NCBI GenBank assembly: GCA_016212925.1
Contig: JACRDF010000047.1
Span: 186,001 to 250,000, forward strand
Source of the DNA: Desulfomonile tiedjei
GTDB lineage: Bacteria; Desulfobacterota; Desulfomonilia; Desulfomonilales; Desulfomonilaceae
Reading direction: 5' to 3'
DNA: 64,000 nucleotides
The stretch's first letter is position 1. Each line of letters begins with the position of its first letter. A program made the position numbers and the translations under genes. Below, in pieces: positions 61,524 to 64,000 of the stretch. Below the pieces are notes generated by a model that was not told the DNA's origin, ran no database searches, and was given only the letters and a program-made list of their open reading frames with translations.

Positions 61524-64000
61524 ATGATCGGCATAACTTCTTACGGCGGCTATATTCCTCGACTGCGGCTGAACCGCATGAGCATTTTTCAAAACATGGG
61601 CTGGTTTGCTCCGGCAATTGTCATGGTGGCGCAGGGTGAGCGGTCTTTCTGCAACTGGGACGAGGACAGCCTGACCATGGCAGTGGCCGCGGCCCAGGAT
61701 TGCCTCAAAGGTGTGGACAAACAGGCCGTGGATGCGCTTTATCTTTGCTCCACCACGCTCCCGTTCAGCGACCGGCTCAACGCGGGTATCCTGAAGACCG
61801 CGGTAAATCTGAAGAACAACATCCTCGCCCAGGACTGCACATCGTGCCTCAAGGCGGGTACCACGGGGCTGATAACAGCTCTGTCCGCGGTCCAGAATAA
61901 CGACGTGCACGAGGCTATGGTTGTCGCTTCGGACAAACGGGAGGCCAAAGCCGCGTATTTCTACGAGATGTGGTTCGGTGACGGCGCGGCCGCGGTGATG
62001 GTAGGAGACTCGGACGTAATTGCGGAATTCAAAGGCTCTTACTCGCTTTCTCACGATTTCGTGGACCACTACCGCGGGGACCGCAACCAGTACGATTACA
62101 TGTGGGAAGAGCGATGGGTTCGTGACGAAGGCTACTCCAAGATCATTCCCGAGGCGGTTTCGGGCCTGTTCCAGAAGCTTTCCATTTCAATGGACGATGT
62201 GGACAAATTCGTTTTTCCATGCTTCTTCAAGGCCGAGCATAGAAAGATAGCTCAAAAGCTCGGAGCGGGCCCTGACAAAGTGGTGGACAATCTGCACGAG
62301 GCTTGTGGTGAAACCGGCACGGCCCATCCACTGGTCATGTTTGTTCAGGCCCTCGAGAACGCGAAGCCCGGCGATCGGATTCTCCTGGCAGGCTTTGGCC
62401 AAGGCTGCGACGCTCTGTATTTCCAAGTTACTGAAAACATCACCAAATTGCAGCCAAGATCTGGAGTTACGGGCTCTCTGGAAAACAAGAAAACCATAGA
62501 CAACTATCCTAAATTTCTGAAGTTCCGCGACCTTATTCAAACAGAAATGGGTATCCGGGCCGAGGTCCCTTCCCAGACCGCGATGACGGTCCTGTGGCGC
62601 AAACGCAAAATGCTGCTGGGAATGGTCGGCGGGAAATGCACCAAATGCGGAACTCCGCAGTTTCCCAAGATGGATATATGCGTTAATCCGGAGTGTCGAG
62701 ACAGCCACACGCAGGAAGACTACGAATTCGCCGAAGTCCCTGCCACGGTCAAGAGCTTTACCGGCGATTTGTTAGCCGTGTCGTTGGATCCCCCGGCTGT
62801 ATACGGCATGGTCCAATTCGACGGCGGCGGCCGTTTCATGGCCGACTTTACCGATTGCGAGCTGTCTGACGTGAGAGTAGGACAGCCTGTCAAGCTTTCC
62901 TTCCGGAAACGATATACGGATAAGGACCGAGGCTTTACAGGCTACTTCTGGAAGGCAGTCCCGATGCCTATCCCAGTGCCCGCGGAAGGGGAAGCACAGG
63001 AGATCCGCTTTGACGGAAAAGTAGCGGTGGTAACGGGCGCGGGCGGCGGCTTAGGTCGTGTGTACGCTTTGGAACTTGCAAAACGAGGAGCCAAGGTCGT
63101 GGTCAACGATCTCGGCGGCGCGCGCGACGGCGCGGGCCAAGGTTCGTCCAGCCCCGCGGACAAGGTAGTCGAGGAAATAAAAGCCCTGGGCGGCGAAGCC
63201 GTGGCATCTTATGACTCGGTGGCCACACCCGAAGGAGGCGAGGCGCTGATCAACAAAGCCGTCGAGGCCTTCGGTCGCGTGGACATTCTGATCAACAACG
63301 CAGGAATTCTCAGAGACAAGACCATTGCCAGAATGGAGCCTCAGGAATGGGCCTCGGTTCGCTCAGTGCACCTTGACGGCGCATACAACGTCACTCGTCC
63401 GGCCTTCCTCAAAATGAGGGACAACCGCTATGGACGCATCATCGTGACCACGTCTTCGTCGGGGCTTTACGGCAATTTCGGCCAAAGCAACTACTCCGCG
63501 GCCAAAATGGGACTCGTCGGACTGATGAACACGCTGAAGCTGGAAGGCGAAAAGCACAACATCAAGATCAATGCGATCGCTCCCACCGCAGCGACACGTA
63601 TGACCCAGGACGTTATGCCGCCGGATCTGTTTGAGAAGGTCCAACCCGAGTTTGTGGCGCCGATTGTCCTGTATCTTTGTTCCGACGCGTCTGCTGAAAC
63701 CGGGATGATATTCAATGCAGGAATGGGTGTTTTCAACCGGGCCGCAGTGGTTACCGGACCGGGCGCGGTAGTAGGCGACGGCAAAACCCCGCCTACGCCC
63801 GAGCAGATTCATGAGCAATGGAATGCGATCAATGATCTCCACGGAGCAAAAGAGTCTTACAATCTTACAAGCGCTCTGGGAGACATGTTGGAAGCCTTCG
63901 AGCCGAAAGATAAGGCCAAGAGCGAGACCGGCGGCGGATTGACGGTCAAGGCGGTTTTCGATGGCATCGAAGCGGCGTTCCAGCCGGACAAGGCAGCCGG
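61524..64000 (+). CDS. HMG-CoA-synthase-like / DUF35 / SDR / SCP2 fusion, cut by window end
   Basis: An open frame of at least 825 codons without a stop. Residues 1-about 340 have the thiolase/HMG-CoA-synthase fold; candidate catalytic cysteines are C105 and C108 in QDCTSCLKAGTTGL, and HEACGETGTAHPLVMF holds the histidine region. Residues about 360-490 are a DUF35 zinc-ribbon/OB-fold module with C372, C375, C386 and C391. Residues about 492-760 are an SDR with TGAGGGLG (502-509) and Y657-x3-K661. The tail (LTVKAVFDGIEAAF) begins an SCP2 domain like that of the preceding gene. GGAGAG lies eight bases before the ATG. It probably cleaves or forms a C-C bond next to a keto group made by an SDR. 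The substrate is unknown. Confidence 0.85.
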   Translation, partial: MIGITSYGGYIPRLRLNRMSIFQNMGWFAPAIVMVAQGERSFCNWDEDSLTMAVAAAQDCLKGVDKQAVDALYLCSTTLPFSDRLNAGILKTAVNLKNNILAQDCTSCLKAGTTGLITALSAVQNNDVHEAMVVASDKREAKAAYFYEMWFGDGAAAVMVGDSDVIAEFKGSYSLSHDFVDHYRGDRNQYDYMWEERWVRDEGYSKIIPEAVSGLFQKLSISMDDVDKFVFPCFFKAEHRKIAQKLGAGPDKVVDNLHEACGETGTAHPLVMFVQALENAKPGDRILLAGFGQGCDALYFQVTENITKLQPRSGVTGSLENKKTIDNYPKFLKFRDLIQTEMGIRAEVPSQTAMTVLWRKRKMLLGMVGGKCTKCGTPQFPKMDICVNPECRDSHTQEDYEFAEVPATVKSFTGDLLAVSLDPPAVYGMVQFDGGGRFMADFTDCELSDVRVGQPVKLSFRKRYTDKDRGFTGYFWKAVPMPIPVPAEGEAQEIRFDGKVAVVTGAGGGLGRVYALELAKRGAKVVVNDLGGARDGAGQGSSSPADKVVEEIKALGGEAVASYDSVATPEGGEALINKAVEAFGRVDILINNAGILRDKTIARMEPQEWASVRSVHLDGAYNVTRPAFLKMRDNRYGRIIVTTSSSGLYGNFGQSNYSAAKMGLVGLMNTLKLEGEKHNIKINAIAPTAATRMTQDVMPPDLFEKVQPEFVAPIVLYLCSDASAETGMIFNAGMGVFNRAAVVTGPGAVVGDGKTPPTPEQIHEQWNAINDLHGAKESYNLTSALGDMLEAFEPKDKAKSETGGGLTVKAVFDGIEAAFQPDKAA

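Overview
The window looks like chromosome of a strictly anaerobic, sulfate-reducing Desulfobacterota (Desulfomonile/Syntrophobacter-like). The evidence is a stand-alone dsrC with both redox cysteines, a Tat-exported selenocysteine formate dehydrogenase, several cytoplasmic iron-sulfur oxidoreductases, an acyl-CoA catabolic cluster of the kind seen in fatty/aromatic-acid-degrading deltaproteobacteria, frequent TTG/GTG starts and fairly high G+C. The genus is inferred, not shown.

Layout. 1-9 kb: housekeeping genes (C-terminal half of an M16 peptidase, hflX, a TVP38-type membrane protein, a flavodoxin-like protein, a HAD phosphatase, argJ, a QueG-like iron-sulfur protein). 9.5-13.2 kb: fdhA-fdhB on the minus strand, with fdhA read through an in-frame TGA. 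13.6-19.3 kb: a repeat-rich zone built around a REP-type (RAYT) transposase fused to a DnaA-like C-terminal domain. 19.4-24.3 kb: a minus-strand MarR / molybdopterin oxidoreductase / ferredoxin / ferredoxin-nitroreductase operon. 24.5-31.3 kb: two methyltransferases, three ankyrin proteins (two with an N-terminal zinc ribbon), DUF2461 and CsbD proteins. 31.5-37.6 kb: dsrC, a TPR protein, plsB and a 1.2-kb gene-poor stretch with a possible small RNA. 38.3-44 kb: tRNA-Pro(GGG), then two further degenerate copies of its 3' half plus terminator; between the first two lies only an 856-aa RloC/Rad50-like AAA ATPase, a candidate defence gene. 44-50 kb: a small membrane gene with a damaged tandem copy of its 3' end, a GNAT protein, and a PAS histidine kinase with its response regulator. 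50.5-64 kb: an ABC uptake system (substrate-binding protein, LivG, LivF, LivM, LivH) interleaved with an acyl-CoA synthetase, then a TetR regulator with a clear promoter and palindromic operator, then two multidomain CoA enzymes: a MaoC-SDR-SCP2 protein and an HMG-CoA-synthase-like/DUF35/SDR/SCP2 protein that runs off the window.

The last region reads as one pathway: import of a carboxylic acid, CoA activation, hydration and dehydrogenation by the first fusion, and carbon-carbon bond chemistry plus a second dehydrogenation by the other. The substrate cannot be read from the sequence.

Intergenic DNA is unusually rich in palindromes of several families: a modular two-hairpin element (four clear copies plus one partial inside the transport/beta-oxidation cluster and its promoter region, or nearby, and two elsewhere), GTGCCACTG REP hairpins, GTCATTGCGAG hairpins, and MITE-like elements with their own terminal inverted repeats. 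All functional calls come from reading motifs by eye; no database search was possible.
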